Shown here in pieces: positions 48,067 through 58,126 of a DNA stretch of 64,000 bases. The stretch covers positions 2,790,001 to 2,854,000 of the forward strand of contig NZ_JAAOYM010000001.1 in assembly GCF_011761185.1 (NCBI RefSeq), written 5' to 3'. The DNA is from Saccharomonospora amisosensis (GTDB taxonomy: Bacteria; Actinomycetota; Actinomycetes; Mycobacteriales; Pseudonocardiaceae). The notes under the pieces were generated by a model, which worked only from the letters and a program-made list of their open reading frames with translations, did not search any database and was not told the DNA's origin. The translations under genes and the position numbers were made by a program. Position 1 is the stretch's first letter. Each line of letters opens with the position of its first letter.

Positions 48067-48081
48067 TCAATCAGTGATTGA
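48067..48081. promoter_or_regulatory. Palindromic operator upstream of TetR gene
   Basis: TCAATCA-G-TGATTGA is a perfect 15-bp palindrome 33 bp before the TetR start. It is the likely site of autoregulation for the TetR-OYE-SDR operon. Confidence 0.65.
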
Positions 48082-48113
48082 CTCGGGTGCGCCGGTGAGG
48101 TGTACTGCTTGCC

Positions 48114-48707
48114 ATGCTGAACACCTCAACGGGGCAGTCGGCGCGCGATCGCCTGCTGACCGTGGCAGAGCGGCTGTTCCTTGAGTCCGGGTACGACAAG
48201 GTGTCCGTGCGGGCCATCAACACGGCGGCCGGGATGAACCCGGCCGCCGTCCACTACCACTTCGGCTCCAAGGACGCGCTGGTCGCGGCGCTGCTGGAGA
48301 GCCGGATGGCGCCGGTGTGGCAGGACCGGCTCAGTGACCTGCTCGACCGCCGCAACCAGGGCTGGACACCGGCGGTCGGCGAGTTGGTAGACGTCGTGCT
48401 CACCCCGCTCGCCGACCTGACCTCCGACCCGATCGGCAGGCTGCACGTACAGTTGCTCGCGCGGTTCGTGCTTGGCCGCAGCGAGATGGAATGGACCTCG
48501 CGCTGGTTCAGCCTGCAGCCGTGGGTGGCGCTGCTTCGCGCCGCGAGGCCCGACCTGTCCGGCAAGGAAGCCGCGCGCCGCTGGATTCTGGCGTTCGACC
48601 TGATCCTGCAGTCCTTCGGAGCTCCGCTGACCACCGCGGGGACCTCGGGTACCGCCCACGTGCGCACGGTGCGTGCCTTCGTCACCGCCGGATTGGACGC
48701 ACCGTGA
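48114..48707 (+). CDS. TetR-family transcriptional regulator
   Basis: The 197-aa protein has the TetR DNA-binding domain: ARDRLLTVAERLFLESGYDKVSVRAI near 10 and MNPAAVHYHFGSKDALVAALL near 41 (recognition helix). The C-terminal ligand domain is unassigned. It is the first gene of a coupled operon with an Old Yellow Enzyme and an SDR, so the ligand may be their substrate. An overlapping GTGA joins it to the next gene. Confidence 0.88.
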   Translation: MLNTSTGQSARDRLLTVAERLFLESGYDKVSVRAINTAAGMNPAAVHYHFGSKDALVAALLESRMAPVWQDRLSDLLDRRNQGWTPAVGELVDVVLTPLADLTSDPIGRLHVQLLARFVLGRSEMEWTSRWFSLQPWVALLRAARPDLSGKEAARRWILAFDLILQSFGAPLTTAGTSGTAHVRTVRAFVTAGLDAP

Positions 48708-49873
48708 CCGCCCCCGACGTTTTCTCGCCCGGACAGCTCGGCCCGGTGCGGCTGCGCAACCGCATCATCAAGTCCGCCACGTTCGAAGGTGCCACTCCAC
48801 GCGGTGTGGTCACCGACGAACTGGTCGACTTCCACGTCCGCCACGCCGAGGGCGGGGTCGGCATGACGACGGTCGCCTACTGCGCCGTCGCGCCCGAGGG
48901 CCGCACCGACCGCCACCAGATCCTCATGACCGCCGACGCCGTCCCGAGCCTGCGCGGGCTCACCGATGCCGTTCACGCCACCGGCGCGGCGATCAGCGCC
49001 CAGCTCGGCCACGCCGGCCCGGTGGCCAACGCGGTGTCCAACCGGCTGCCCGCGCTCGCCCCGTGGCGAAGGCTGAGCCCGCTGAGCCTGCGGCTCACCA
49101 GAACCGCGAGCAAGACCGACATAGAACGGATCGTGCGAGCCCACGCCGAAGCCGCCGTGCGGGCCGCCGAGGCCGGATTCGACGCCGTGGAACTCCACTT
49201 CGGACACAACTACCTCATCAGCTCGTTCCTCAGCCCGAAACTGAACCGGCGCGACGACGAGTTCGGGGGCGCGCTGCGTAACAGGGCACGGCCCGCTCTC
49301 GAGGTCGCGCGCGCGGTACGAGCCGCGGTGGGCGACCGGATCGCCGTCACCGCCAAGCTCAACATGGACGACGGCGTGCCGGGTGGGTTCTGGCTGGACG
49401 AGAGCATCGAGGTCGCGCGGTGGCTGGAAGGCGACGGCAGCCTGGACGCGCTCGTGCTAACGGCGGGAAGCTCGCTGCTCAACCCGATGTACCTGTTCAC
49501 GGGCGAGGTGCCGCTGCGCGACTTCGCCGCGCAGTTCCCCACGCCGCAGCGGTTGGGTATCCGGCTGGCGGGCAGGGCGTTCCTACGGCAATACCCTTAT
49601 CGGGAGGCATATCTGCTCGACAGGGCGCGGCAGTTCCGCAGGAACCTGCGGATGCCGCTGATCCTGCTCGGCGGTATCACAGAAAAGTCCACGATGGACA
49701 CCGCGATGGCGGAGGGCTTCTCGTTCGTCGCGATGGCTCGCGCGCTGCTGCGGGAACCGAACCTGCCCCGGCTGATAGAGGCCGATTCTCGTACGAAATC
49801 GGCGTGCATTCACTGCAACAAATGCATGCCCACTATTTACGACGGCACCCGCTGCGTACTGGTGCCACGCTGA
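48704..49873 (+). CDS. Old Yellow Enzyme-family NADH:flavin oxidoreductase
   Basis: The 389-aa FMN barrel protein has LRNRIIKSATFEGATPRG near 17, AQLGHAGP near 100, AEAGFDAVELHFGHNYLISSFLSP near 150 and a C-terminal Cys cluster CIHCNKCMPTIYDGTRC near 368, as in the class with OYE-like barrels. It probably reduces an activated double bond or opens an enone substrate. The GTG at 48704 overlaps the TetR stop. Confidence 0.85.
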   Translation: MTAPDVFSPGQLGPVRLRNRIIKSATFEGATPRGVVTDELVDFHVRHAEGGVGMTTVAYCAVAPEGRTDRHQILMTADAVPSLRGLTDAVHATGAAISAQLGHAGPVANAVSNRLPALAPWRRLSPLSLRLTRTASKTDIERIVRAHAEAAVRAAEAGFDAVELHFGHNYLISSFLSPKLNRRDDEFGGALRNRARPALEVARAVRAAVGDRIAVTAKLNMDDGVPGGFWLDESIEVARWLEGDGSLDALVLTAGSSLLNPMYLFTGEVPLRDFAAQFPTPQRLGIRLAGRAFLRQYPYREAYLLDRARQFRRNLRMPLILLGGITEKSTMDTAMAEGFSFVAMARALLREPNLPRLIEADSRTKSACIHCNKCMPTIYDGTRCVLVPR

Positions 49874-49887
49874 GGAGGAACAACATC

Positions 49888-50661
49888 GTGTCCCTGACCG
49901 TCGTCACCGGTTCGGCCTCGGGTATCGGAGCGGCCACGCGTGCGGCATTGCTGGAGGAAGGCAAGGAGGTCGTCGGTGTCGATCTGCGCGACGCCGACAT
50001 CACGGCGGACCTGAGCACGCGGGAGGGCAGGCGCGGCGCGGTCGACGCCGTACTGCAGCGGTGCGGGGGCACGCTCGACGGCCTCGTGCTGTGCGCGGGA
50101 CTCGGGCCGCACGTGGATGACGCCGAACGTATCGTGGCCGTCAACTACTTCGGCACCATCGCCATGCTGGACGGGCTGTTCCCCGCGCTGCGCAAGGGTG
50201 ATGACGCCGCCGCCGTGGTGGTGTCGTCGGTCTCCTCCACGCACATCACCTGGGACGACAACCCGCTGGCCTCGGTCATCGAGTCCGGCGACGAGGCGGG
50301 TGTCGGACCCGCTCTCGAGGTCGGCGGGGAGTACAAGGGCCAGTTCGCCTACGCCGGGTCGAAGAACGCGCTCACCGTCGCGGTGCGCAGGCGCGTCGCC
50401 GAGTGGGGCGCGGCGGGCGTGCGACTCAACACTGTCGCCCCCGGGTCGGTGGAGACCCCGCTGCTGTCGCAGGGCATGGCCGACGCTCGCTACGGCCAGG
50501 CCATCCGGGAATTCGTCGCGCCCATTCCCAGGCACGCCAAGCCCGAGGAGGTGGCCACCCTGATCAGCTACCTGCTGAGCCCGAAGGCCGGGTTCGTCCA
50601 CGGTTCGCAACTGGTGATCGACGGCGGGGTCGACGCGCTGCTGCGGCCGACCCGGTTCTGA
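49888..50661 (+). CDS. Short-chain dehydrogenase/reductase
   Basis: The 257-aa SDR has the cofactor motif VTGSASGIGAA near 5, VDLRDADITADL near 33, LCAGLG near 68 and the catalytic Tyr and Lys in QFAYAGSKNALTVAVRR near 152. The general layout resembles 3-alpha-hydroxysteroid dehydrogenase/carbonyl reductases. GTG at 49888 follows GAGGAGGAA by 7 nt. It likely acts with the preceding reductase on one ring or terpenoid substrate; that is inference. Confidence 0.86.
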   Translation: MSLTVVTGSASGIGAATRAALLEEGKEVVGVDLRDADITADLSTREGRRGAVDAVLQRCGGTLDGLVLCAGLGPHVDDAERIVAVNYFGTIAMLDGLFPALRKGDDAAAVVVSSVSSTHITWDDNPLASVIESGDEAGVGPALEVGGEYKGQFAYAGSKNALTVAVRRRVAEWGAAGVRLNTVAPGSVETPLLSQGMADARYGQAIREFVAPIPRHAKPEEVATLISYLLSPKAGFVHGSQLVIDGGVDALLRPTRF

Positions 50662-50674
50662 TCGCGGTCGTGGT

Positions 50675-50703
50675 GGGCCGGGAAGATTGCCTGGTGCCGG
50701 CCC
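50675..50703 (+). terminator. Hairpin after SDR gene
   Basis: GGGCCGG (50675-50681) pairs with CCGGCCC (50697-50703) around a 15-nt loop, 14 bp after the SDR stop. No T tract follows. Confidence 0.4.
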
Positions 50704-50933
50704 GCGCAATTCGCCGACAATAATCGATCACGAATTTCTCGGCAGCCCTTCGTTGAATTCCTTTCGCATTATCGAACCCGGCACTTCGAGCGTCACCCTT
50801 CCCTGTGACCGACCTTCTCGTGCGGCGGTTTTGGTGTAGGGTTTTGCCGTCAGCACAGTGCGAACAGCCCTGTCGATCCGGCGACGCTGTCGAGATGTGC
50901 AAGGATCGAAACACGGACACGGAGGGAGCCGTC

Positions 50934-51164
50934 GTGACCAATCGTGCCCACGATGTCCATGTCGGTGACCGGATCACCTACCTGGCGAGCACGCCCGCCA
51001 CCTGGCGTGGGCTGTGCAGGCACGGCACGGTCGTGGCCAATCCGATCTCCGATCCCTATACCGCCGTCGTCTGGATTCCCACCCAGCCGGACGAATCCGC
51101 AGAGGACACCGAGCCGACATGGGTTCGCCACGACCGGGTCGTGGACGTCGCCTCGGTGGAATAG
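50934..51164 (+). CDS. Small protein of unknown function
   Basis: The 76-aa acidic protein reads like a compact beta domain (HVGDRITYLASTPATWRGLCRHG, then NPISDPYTAVVWIPTQP). The GTG at 50934 is favoured by GGAGGGA 7 nt upstream; an in-frame ATG at 50895 would add 13 residues. The 270 bp upstream are less GC-rich than the surroundings. I cannot assign a function. Confidence 0.6.
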   Translation: MTNRAHDVHVGDRITYLASTPATWRGLCRHGTVVANPISDPYTAVVWIPTQPDESAEDTEPTWVRHDRVVDVASVE

Positions 51165-51293
51165 CACCGATTCGCGGCAGCCGTACTTGTCGCATGCCGT
51201 GACGGCAATTCACTTTCGGTCGCGCCGGTCCGGCCGCGCCGAAATGCCCGGGTGCGCGGCCACGCGCGAAACCCCATCGTGGCGGCCGGTCGC

Positions 51294-51830
51294 TCAATAA
51301 TCACGTTCCGCGGCGAGGTCCAGCAGCATGGTCCGCCACCTGCCCGTCATTGCCTTCATCGCGGTAAACCCGAACGCGTACCGGTCGATCCGGCAGCTCG
51401 CGGTCAACCGGACCGAGGTCTCGTCCGTCTCGGCCCGGTCCACCCCACAACTCGACGGAACCGCTTCGGGCTCGCACGGTCAGCCTCCCGTGCAACAGCC
51501 ACGTCCCTTCGATCTCCTCCACCCGGGTCGAGGCGAAGGTGATGTGTGGGTGTGCCGCCGTGTCCAGGTAGGTCGGCGAGCGCAGCATCGAGTCCCGTGC
51601 CGAGTTGCCCGTGTCCACACTCGCCGCGGCGATCGTCGCGCGAGCCGACGAACCACCCACCGGGTCCGTGACGCGAATCAGGCCGTCCTCGATGCGGAAG
51701 CTGCCGCGTACCTTGCCCAGCCCGAACAGGTGGCTGGTGGTGAACGAGCCGGTGGATCGGCCGGGCACTATTCGGTACTCCCCTCCCCGGTGAGCTCGAC
51801 ACCGGTGACCTTCGGAGGCGGTGTGCTCAT
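51294..51830 (-). pseudogene. YceI-family gene with two frameshifts
   Basis: A YceI lipid-binding protein can be read only by changing frame twice. The ATG at 51830 (MSTPPPKVTGVELTGEG) hits a TAG after 20 codons. The next frame carries EYRIVPGRSTGSFTTSHLFG to LLHGRLTVR, clearly YceI. After about 51475 the family C-terminus (CRIDRYAFGFTAMKAMTGRW to AERDY) returns to the first frame and stops at 51294. The breaks lie at a CCGGGGAGGGG run (51778-51790) and near 51470-51480. It is either a pseudogene or holds two sequencing indels. Confidence 0.62.
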
Positions 51831-51959
51831 TGGGCCCAGTTTCTCCGCCGTGGGTACGGTGGCGCATCACCCGCCGGGGTTGCCGTCGGTTCCGTCCTCA
51901 CCGGCTCCGGCATCGGCCTCGGTCGCCGTGCCGGGCCACGCCGGAGCCGCGTGCAACGC

Positions 51960-52652
51960 TCAGCCAAGCTTCGCCGACGCCGCACGCAGTACCGAGGACG
52001 CGGCGGCGGTGACCGGCTCGCCGTGTCCGAAGCAGGCGACGGTCGAATCGAGCCGCGCGAGCTTGCGCATCGATTCGACGGTGTGCTCCCGATTGAGGTT
52101 GAACACTCCCAGCATGACCTCTCCCCCGTGCTCGGCGATCGTGTCGCCGGTGAAGAGCGTCCCGTGCGAAGGCAGGTGCAGCGCGATGCTTCCCTCGGTG
52201 TGGCCGGGAACCGACAGCACCCGCGCGCCGCCACCGAAGTCGAGGACCTCACCACCCCGCAGTTCGCGATCCACTTCGGCGGGCGGGCCGGTGAGGTGGC
52301 CACCGACCCGCTCGAACAGCGGCCGTTCCCAGTCCTGCAGCACCGGGGCAGGCGCGGGGCGCTCCCCGCGCACGTAGGGTGCGTCCAGCCGGTGCGCGAG
52401 GACCGGCGCGGCGCACCACTGCCGGATCTCGGCGAGCGAACCGGCGTGGTCGCCGTGGAAGTGCGTGAGCACGATCCGGTCAACGGTCGCACCGCGTGGC
52501 GCCAGTTCGGTCACGGCCCGCCGAATCGGCGAGCCGTGACCAGGCGGACCGGCATCGATCAGTGTCAGGCCGTCGTCGTCGCGCCACAGGTACGCCTGGC
52601 CGATGTCGAACCGCAGCAGGTACAGCCGAGCCGCGACCTCGATGATCTCCAT
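51960..52652 (-). CDS. Metallo-beta-lactamase-fold hydrolase
   Basis: The 230-aa protein has the metal motif THFHGDHAG near 62, VPGHTEGSIALHLP near 148, FTGDTI near 166 and a final ACFGHGEP near 206, the full set for a binuclear zinc MBL hydrolase. The substrate is unknown; it could be a thioester or lactone. It follows the ABM gene on the same strand, 62 bp downstream. Confidence 0.85.
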   Translation of the reverse strand: MEIIEVAARLYLLRFDIGQAYLWRDDDGLTLIDAGPPGHGSPIRRAVTELAPRGATVDRIVLTHFHGDHAGSLAEIRQWCAAPVLAHRLDAPYVRGERPAPAPVLQDWERPLFERVGGHLTGPPAEVDRELRGGEVLDFGGGARVLSVPGHTEGSIALHLPSHGTLFTGDTIAEHGGEVMLGVFNLNREHTVESMRKLARLDSTVACFGHGEPVTAAASSVLRAASAKLG

Positions 52653-52714
52653 GGTCGCAGCGTAGGCGGCCGAGACAGGCCGGTGGCGCGAATCCGCTTA
52701 CGGCGTAACCCCGT

Positions 52715-53038
52715 TCAGGCCGGGGTCACCTCAGCCATCCGAGCCCATCCGTCACCGGGTACCTCGACGTTCACGATCCGAGGGGTCCGCGCGACCACGT
52801 TCGGCAGCCATGCCATCGCGGCCTTGAAATGGGCGGACTCGACGTGTTCCTTGCCCGCATCGGCCGAGGCGAACGCCTCGAGCAGCACGAACTCGTTGGG
52901 GTCGGCCACAGCACGCGACCACTCGAAGAACAGGTTGCCCGGCTCCGCGCGCGTGGCCAGGGTGAACTCCTCGATCCGGTCCAGGAAACTGTCGGCGTAC
53001 TCGCCTCGGACGGTGAACTTGACGACGATGAAGATCAC
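52715..53038 (-). CDS. Antibiotic biosynthesis monooxygenase (ABM)-domain protein
   Basis: The 107-aa protein shows the ABM ferredoxin-like fold: FIVVKFTVRGEYADSFLDRIEEFT, RAEPGNLFFEWSRAVADPNEFVLLEAFAS and HVESAHFKAAMAWLPNVV, as in YgiN-type quinone monooxygenases. The GTG at 53038 has GGGAGG 6 nt upstream; the longer frame begins inside the groEL terminator region. The role is unknown. Confidence 0.82.
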   Translation of the reverse strand: MIFIVVKFTVRGEYADSFLDRIEEFTLATRAEPGNLFFEWSRAVADPNEFVLLEAFASADAGKEHVESAHFKAAMAWLPNVVARTPRIVNVEVPGDGWARMAEVTPA

Positions 53039-53088
53039 GCCTGCCTCCCAGGGCCAGGGTCTGACGTTGCGGTGGTGGGTCACTGGTA

Positions 53089-53128
53089 GGTCGTGGTCCG
53101 GGACCCGCGACGTACCCGGACCACGACC
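53089..53128 (-). terminator. Terminator of the prm-groEL operon
   Basis: A perfect 14-bp inverted repeat (53089-53102 with 53115-53128) and a 12-nt loop lie 20 bp past the groEL stop. Confidence 0.65.
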
Positions 53129-53148
53129 AGCTCACGGTTGGCGCCGGT

Positions 53149-54837
<1,689 letters not shown>

Positions 54838-54872
54838 TTACGTCACTGCCCTTCTGTGCGAACGAAAGCCGA

Positions 54873-55910
54873 TCAGTGTGCCGTGTCCGGCACGAGGATG
54901 GCGCGGCCACGTACCCGACCAGCGTCCAGATCGGACAGTGCGTCGATCGCGGCGTCCAGCGGGTACTTCTGCGTGTGCAGCCGCACCTTGCCCTGTTGTG
55001 CCAGCACCATCAGCTCAGCGAGGTCGTTGTAGGTCCCCACGAGGTTGCCGACCACGTTGCGCTCTGTGGAGATGATGTCGATCGTGGGGATGTCGATGTT
55101 GCCGCCGTACCCGATGACGAAGTGCGAGCCACCGCGCCTGGTCATGGCGAAGGCGTCCTGCTGTGCGCCCTGCTCGGCGACGAAGTCGAGCACCACCTCC
55201 GCACCGTTGCCGTCGGTCAACTCCAGTACCGCGTCCACGTGCTTGCCGTCGGCGAGCACGGTTTGGTGCGCCCCGAGTTCGGCTGCCAGCGCGAGCGCTT
55301 CGGCATTGCGGTCGACCACGACGATCCTGGTGGCCGTCAGCGCGGCCAGCGACTGGATGCCGATGTGGCCGAGCCCGCCCGCGCCGTTGACCACGCAGGT
55401 GGTGCCCGGGTACAGCGACGGTACGGCCTTGCGCACCGCGTGGTAGGCGGTGATACCCGCGTCGGCGAGCGCGGCCACGTCCTCCGGGCGGGTGCCGCTT
55501 TCCAGCTTCACGCAGGCCCGGGCGGAGGTGAGCAGGAACTCCGCCATGCCGCCGTCGCTGTCGATGCCGGGGAACGAGTTCGCCGAGCAGTGCATGTCGT
55601 CGCCGGCGCGGCAGGCTCGGCACAGCCCGCAGGTGGGCGTCGGGTGCAGGATCACCGGGTCGCCGACGGCGACGTTGGTCACCGCGGAGCCGATCTCGTG
55701 CACCCACCCGGCGTTCTCGTGGCCCAGCGTGTACGGCAGGGTGACGCCGGACTTGTCCTCCCACTGCTGCTCGATGATGTGCAGGTCGGTACGGCACACG
55801 CCCGCGCCGCCGATCCTGACCACCACGTCGAACGGCTGCTTGGCCCTTGGCTCGGGGACGTCCTCCACCACCGGGCTGCTGTGGTAGCTGTGCAGTCGTA
55901 CCGCCTTCAT
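54873..55910 (-). CDS. Zinc-dependent alcohol dehydrogenase
   Basis: The 345-aa MDR-family enzyme has VCRTDLHIIEQQW near 38 (catalytic-zinc Cys), GHENAGWVHEIGSAV near 63, the structural-zinc set CGLCRACRAGDDMHC near 93 and the Rossmann motif GAGGLGHIGIQ near 176. In prm loci such enzymes oxidise the 1- or 2-propanol made by the monooxygenase to propanal or acetone. It lies between DUF59 and groEL and overlaps the DUF59 stop by 4 bp. Confidence 0.9.
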   Translation of the reverse strand: MKAVRLHSYHSSPVVEDVPEPRAKQPFDVVVRIGGAGVCRTDLHIIEQQWEDKSGVTLPYTLGHENAGWVHEIGSAVTNVAVGDPVILHPTPTCGLCRACRAGDDMHCSANSFPGIDSDGGMAEFLLTSARACVKLESGTRPEDVAALADAGITAYHAVRKAVPSLYPGTTCVVNGAGGLGHIGIQSLAALTATRIVVVDRNAEALALAAELGAHQTVLADGKHVDAVLELTDGNGAEVVLDFVAEQGAQQDAFAMTRRGGSHFVIGYGGNIDIPTIDIISTERNVVGNLVGTYNDLAELMVLAQQGKVRLHTQKYPLDAAIDALSDLDAGRVRGRAILVPDTAH

Positions 55911-56626
55911 CTGCTTGCCTCCGATTCCGGGTACCTGGTGTGCAGCAGGCCGCGGCAGAACGCGGCATTGCCGTCGATGCTCACCCGCACCGTTCTGGCG
56001 AACCTGAGCCGGGCGGGCGCGTCGGCCGCCGATATCGGCGCGCCGTCGTCGTCGAGCAGCAGCGGCGACTCCGGCCCGACCGGCAGGCCTAGCGCTCCGC
56101 GGCGGCGCAGCAAGCTGTCACGCTCCGCTGAGGACGGCACATCCGCGAGCCGCAGCCCGGCCAGCGCGTCGATCTGCCAACCCTGCGCCAGCAGCCGGGC
56201 ACAGGCTCGTTCCAGACACGCCGCGTGTGCCTTTCGCTGGAAGGTGCGGCGCAGCTCGTCCAGCTCACCGGCTGCCTGCTCGGGGAAGGCCCCGGAGAAG
56301 CCCTCGGCCCGCGCCACCCCGGCGTTGATCTCCTCGGCGGCGAAGTGGTCCTCCAGCCGCACGTCCACCTCGGTCACTCCTGCCACACCGGCGATCGCGT
56401 CGTGTGCGTCGGCGACCATGAGGTAGGCGAAGTTCGGCGCGCAGAAGTAGGTCGGCAGCCGAAGCCGCACCCGAACCTGCCCGCCGTCGCCGACACCGGC
56501 TTCCCGCACGAACCCGAGTTCGGTGATCGGCTGGTCCAGCTCCGGGTCGCGGACCGTGCCGAGCGCTTCCCACACCCTCGACGAAAGGCCCGACGCCGAG
56601 CGTGTCGAGGCCGCGCGCGAACTCAT
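55907..56626 (-). CDS. DUF59/MIP18-domain metal-cluster assembly protein
   Basis: The 239-aa protein has an N-terminal DUF59 domain (VWEALGTVRDPELDQPITELGFV near 18, then LRLPTYFCAPNFAYLMVADA) with a Cys where other members have their conserved one. The C-terminal half is unassigned. DUF59 proteins help assemble Fe-S or Fe centres. Beside a diiron hydroxylase it may assist metal loading of PrmA or the PrmB 2Fe-2S centre, which is inference. ATGA overlaps link it to both neighbours. Confidence 0.8.
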   Translation of the reverse strand: MSSRAASTRSASGLSSRVWEALGTVRDPELDQPITELGFVREAGVGDGGQVRVRLRLPTYFCAPNFAYLMVADAHDAIAGVAGVTEVDVRLEDHFAAEEINAGVARAEGFSGAFPEQAAGELDELRRTFQRKAHAACLERACARLLAQGWQIDALAGLRLADVPSSAERDSLLRRRGALGLPVGPESPLLLDDDGAPISAADAPARLRFARTVRVSIDGNAAFCRGLLHTRYPESEASR

Positions 56627-57663
56627 GCCGGCACCGCCGGCGCCGAGCCGACCGCCTCACCGCTGTCCGCCGGTTCGGGACTCACCCTGGCCTCCTCCGG
56701 GACTGGAATGTCGTACAACGCGGCCGCGTTCAGCCCGAGGATCTTCTTCTTGATGTCGGTGGTGAGCTGCCCGTACTCGTCCTGCATGTCCTGCGGTATC
56801 TGGAAGTCAACGAACTTCTCCACCAGCCAGGTCGGTGACCAGATGGCGTAGTCGCTGGCGAAGGTGAGCCGGTTCTCGTCCAGCCAGTACAGCAGTTCGC
56901 CCAGCACCCGCGCGAAGTAGCGTGGCCGGGTGTGGATGAACGGCATCACAACGGCGAGTCCACCGTAGACGTTGGGTTCCTGTGTCGCGATCCAGCAGAA
57001 GTCCTCCAACCTGGGCAGCCCGACATGCTCGATGATGAAGTTCAGATCGGGAAACGCCGTGGCGACGTCGTCGACGTCTGCTACGTCGAAGGCGTCGCGG
57101 TTGAGCGGATAGATCGTCGGGCCCTTGTGGATGTGGATGTTGCGGATGCCCAGTTGCCGGCACTTCTCCAGGTACCGGTACGACCAGTCGTCGGTGAGCT
57201 TCCAGCCCTTTGACTGCCCCTTCCATTCCGCGGTGTACAGCTTCACTCCCCGCAACCCCCACCGCTGTGCGAGCTGTTCGAGCCGGTCGAGTCCGGCCTC
57301 CCCGTCGCGCGGGTCCCACGAGCCGTTCACGATGAACTTGTCCGGGTGCCGCTGCGCGACCACACCGTCCTGCTCGGTGGTGTTGAAGCCGTTCACGAAG
57401 AAGTCGGTCAGGTAGGTCGGCTGGAAGATCGCCTTGTCGACGTAGCCGATCTCGAACAGGTCGTGCATGAGGTCGGCCTCGGTGTACTTCTCGAACTTCT
57501 CCAGCGGCCAGACCCACTCCTGCGGGCTGAGGTTTCGTGAGTAGTCGTAGAAGCACTCGATGAAGCCTTTGCCGTACCGGTTGGCCTGGTTGGCTGGGCT
57601 GCCGTCCCAGAAGTGCACGTGACTGTCGACGATGAAGTAGTTCTCGCCGTCCTTGGTGTACAT
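56623..57663 (-). CDS. Amidohydrolase-family protein of propane monooxygenase loci
   Basis: The 346-aa TIM-barrel protein starts MYTKDGENYFIVDSHVHFWDG, with the HxH metal motif near residue 15. It continues with VKLYTAEWKGQSKGWKLTDD, NIHIHKGPTIYPLNRDAFD near 185, FIIEHVGLPRLEDF near 213 and ASDYAIWSP near 280. It belongs to the amidohydrolase_2 group habitually found after prmD/mimD. Its reaction is unknown; it may process a product or help maturation. The ATG at 57663 is used, since the longer frame runs into the intercistronic hairpin. Confidence 0.85.
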   Translation of the reverse strand: MYTKDGENYFIVDSHVHFWDGSPANQANRYGKGFIECFYDYSRNLSPQEWVWPLEKFEKYTEADLMHDLFEIGYVDKAIFQPTYLTDFFVNGFNTTEQDGVVAQRHPDKFIVNGSWDPRDGEAGLDRLEQLAQRWGLRGVKLYTAEWKGQSKGWKLTDDWSYRYLEKCRQLGIRNIHIHKGPTIYPLNRDAFDVADVDDVATAFPDLNFIIEHVGLPRLEDFCWIATQEPNVYGGLAVVMPFIHTRPRYFARVLGELLYWLDENRLTFASDYAIWSPTWLVEKFVDFQIPQDMQDEYGQLTTDIKKKILGLNAAALYDIPVPEEARVSPEPADSGEAVGSAPAVPA

Positions 57664-57700
57664 CGCCTGACGCCTCTCTGTGTGTCGCGGTTGGGGGAAG

Positions 57701-57748
57701 GGGGTCGTGGGTGGACGACGGTGCAAGCCGCGGTCCACCCACGACCCC
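57701..57748 (-). terminator. Intercistronic hairpin between prmD and amidohydrolase
   Basis: A perfect 16-bp stem (57701-57716 with 57733-57748) has a 16-nt loop that can form an inner CGG/CCG stem. No T tract follows. It may weaken read-through or protect the 3' end of the prmABCD message. Confidence 0.6.
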
Positions 57749-57754
57749 TTGGAT

Positions 57755-58126
57755 CTAGCGAATCGGCTTGAGGTCGAAGTCGAGATACTCGGCGGCGTCC
57801 TCGGGGTTGGCGAACATGATGGTGCGGTCGTCCAGGTGCACCATCCGGCCGTAGTGGGTGGACATGCTCTCCTCGAACTCGGCCTGGTCGAACCAGCCCT
57901 CCTCCTCGCCCGCGGCCTCGTCGATCTCGGAGTAGACGACGTCCATCCGGCCCTTGGCGTCCACCCGGATCATCGAGGGCAGGTGGGTGACGGTGACGTT
58001 GTCCTTGCCCTTCATCACCTCGGCGACGATGGCGCCGACCTGGTTGTTCATCAACGTGAACCCGCACATGTTCGACGCGGTGCTGTCCGGCTTGAACGGG
58101 CTCTCCGGGTTCTTGAACGTGGTCAC
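57755..58126 (-). CDS. prmD: Propane monooxygenase coupling protein
   Basis: The 123-aa protein is the MmoB/DmpM-type effector: SNMCGFTLMNNQVGAIVAEVMKG near residue 17 and LPSMIRVDAKGRMDVVY near 50. It binds the hydroxylase and gates O2 and substrate access to the diiron site. The GTG at 58126 overlaps the prmC stop by 4 bp. Confidence 0.92.
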   Translation of the reverse strand: MTTFKNPESPFKPDSTASNMCGFTLMNNQVGAIVAEVMKGKDNVTVTHLPSMIRVDAKGRMDVVYSEIDEAAGEEEGWFDQAEFEESMSTHYGRMVHLDDRTIMFANPEDAAEYLDFDLKPIR

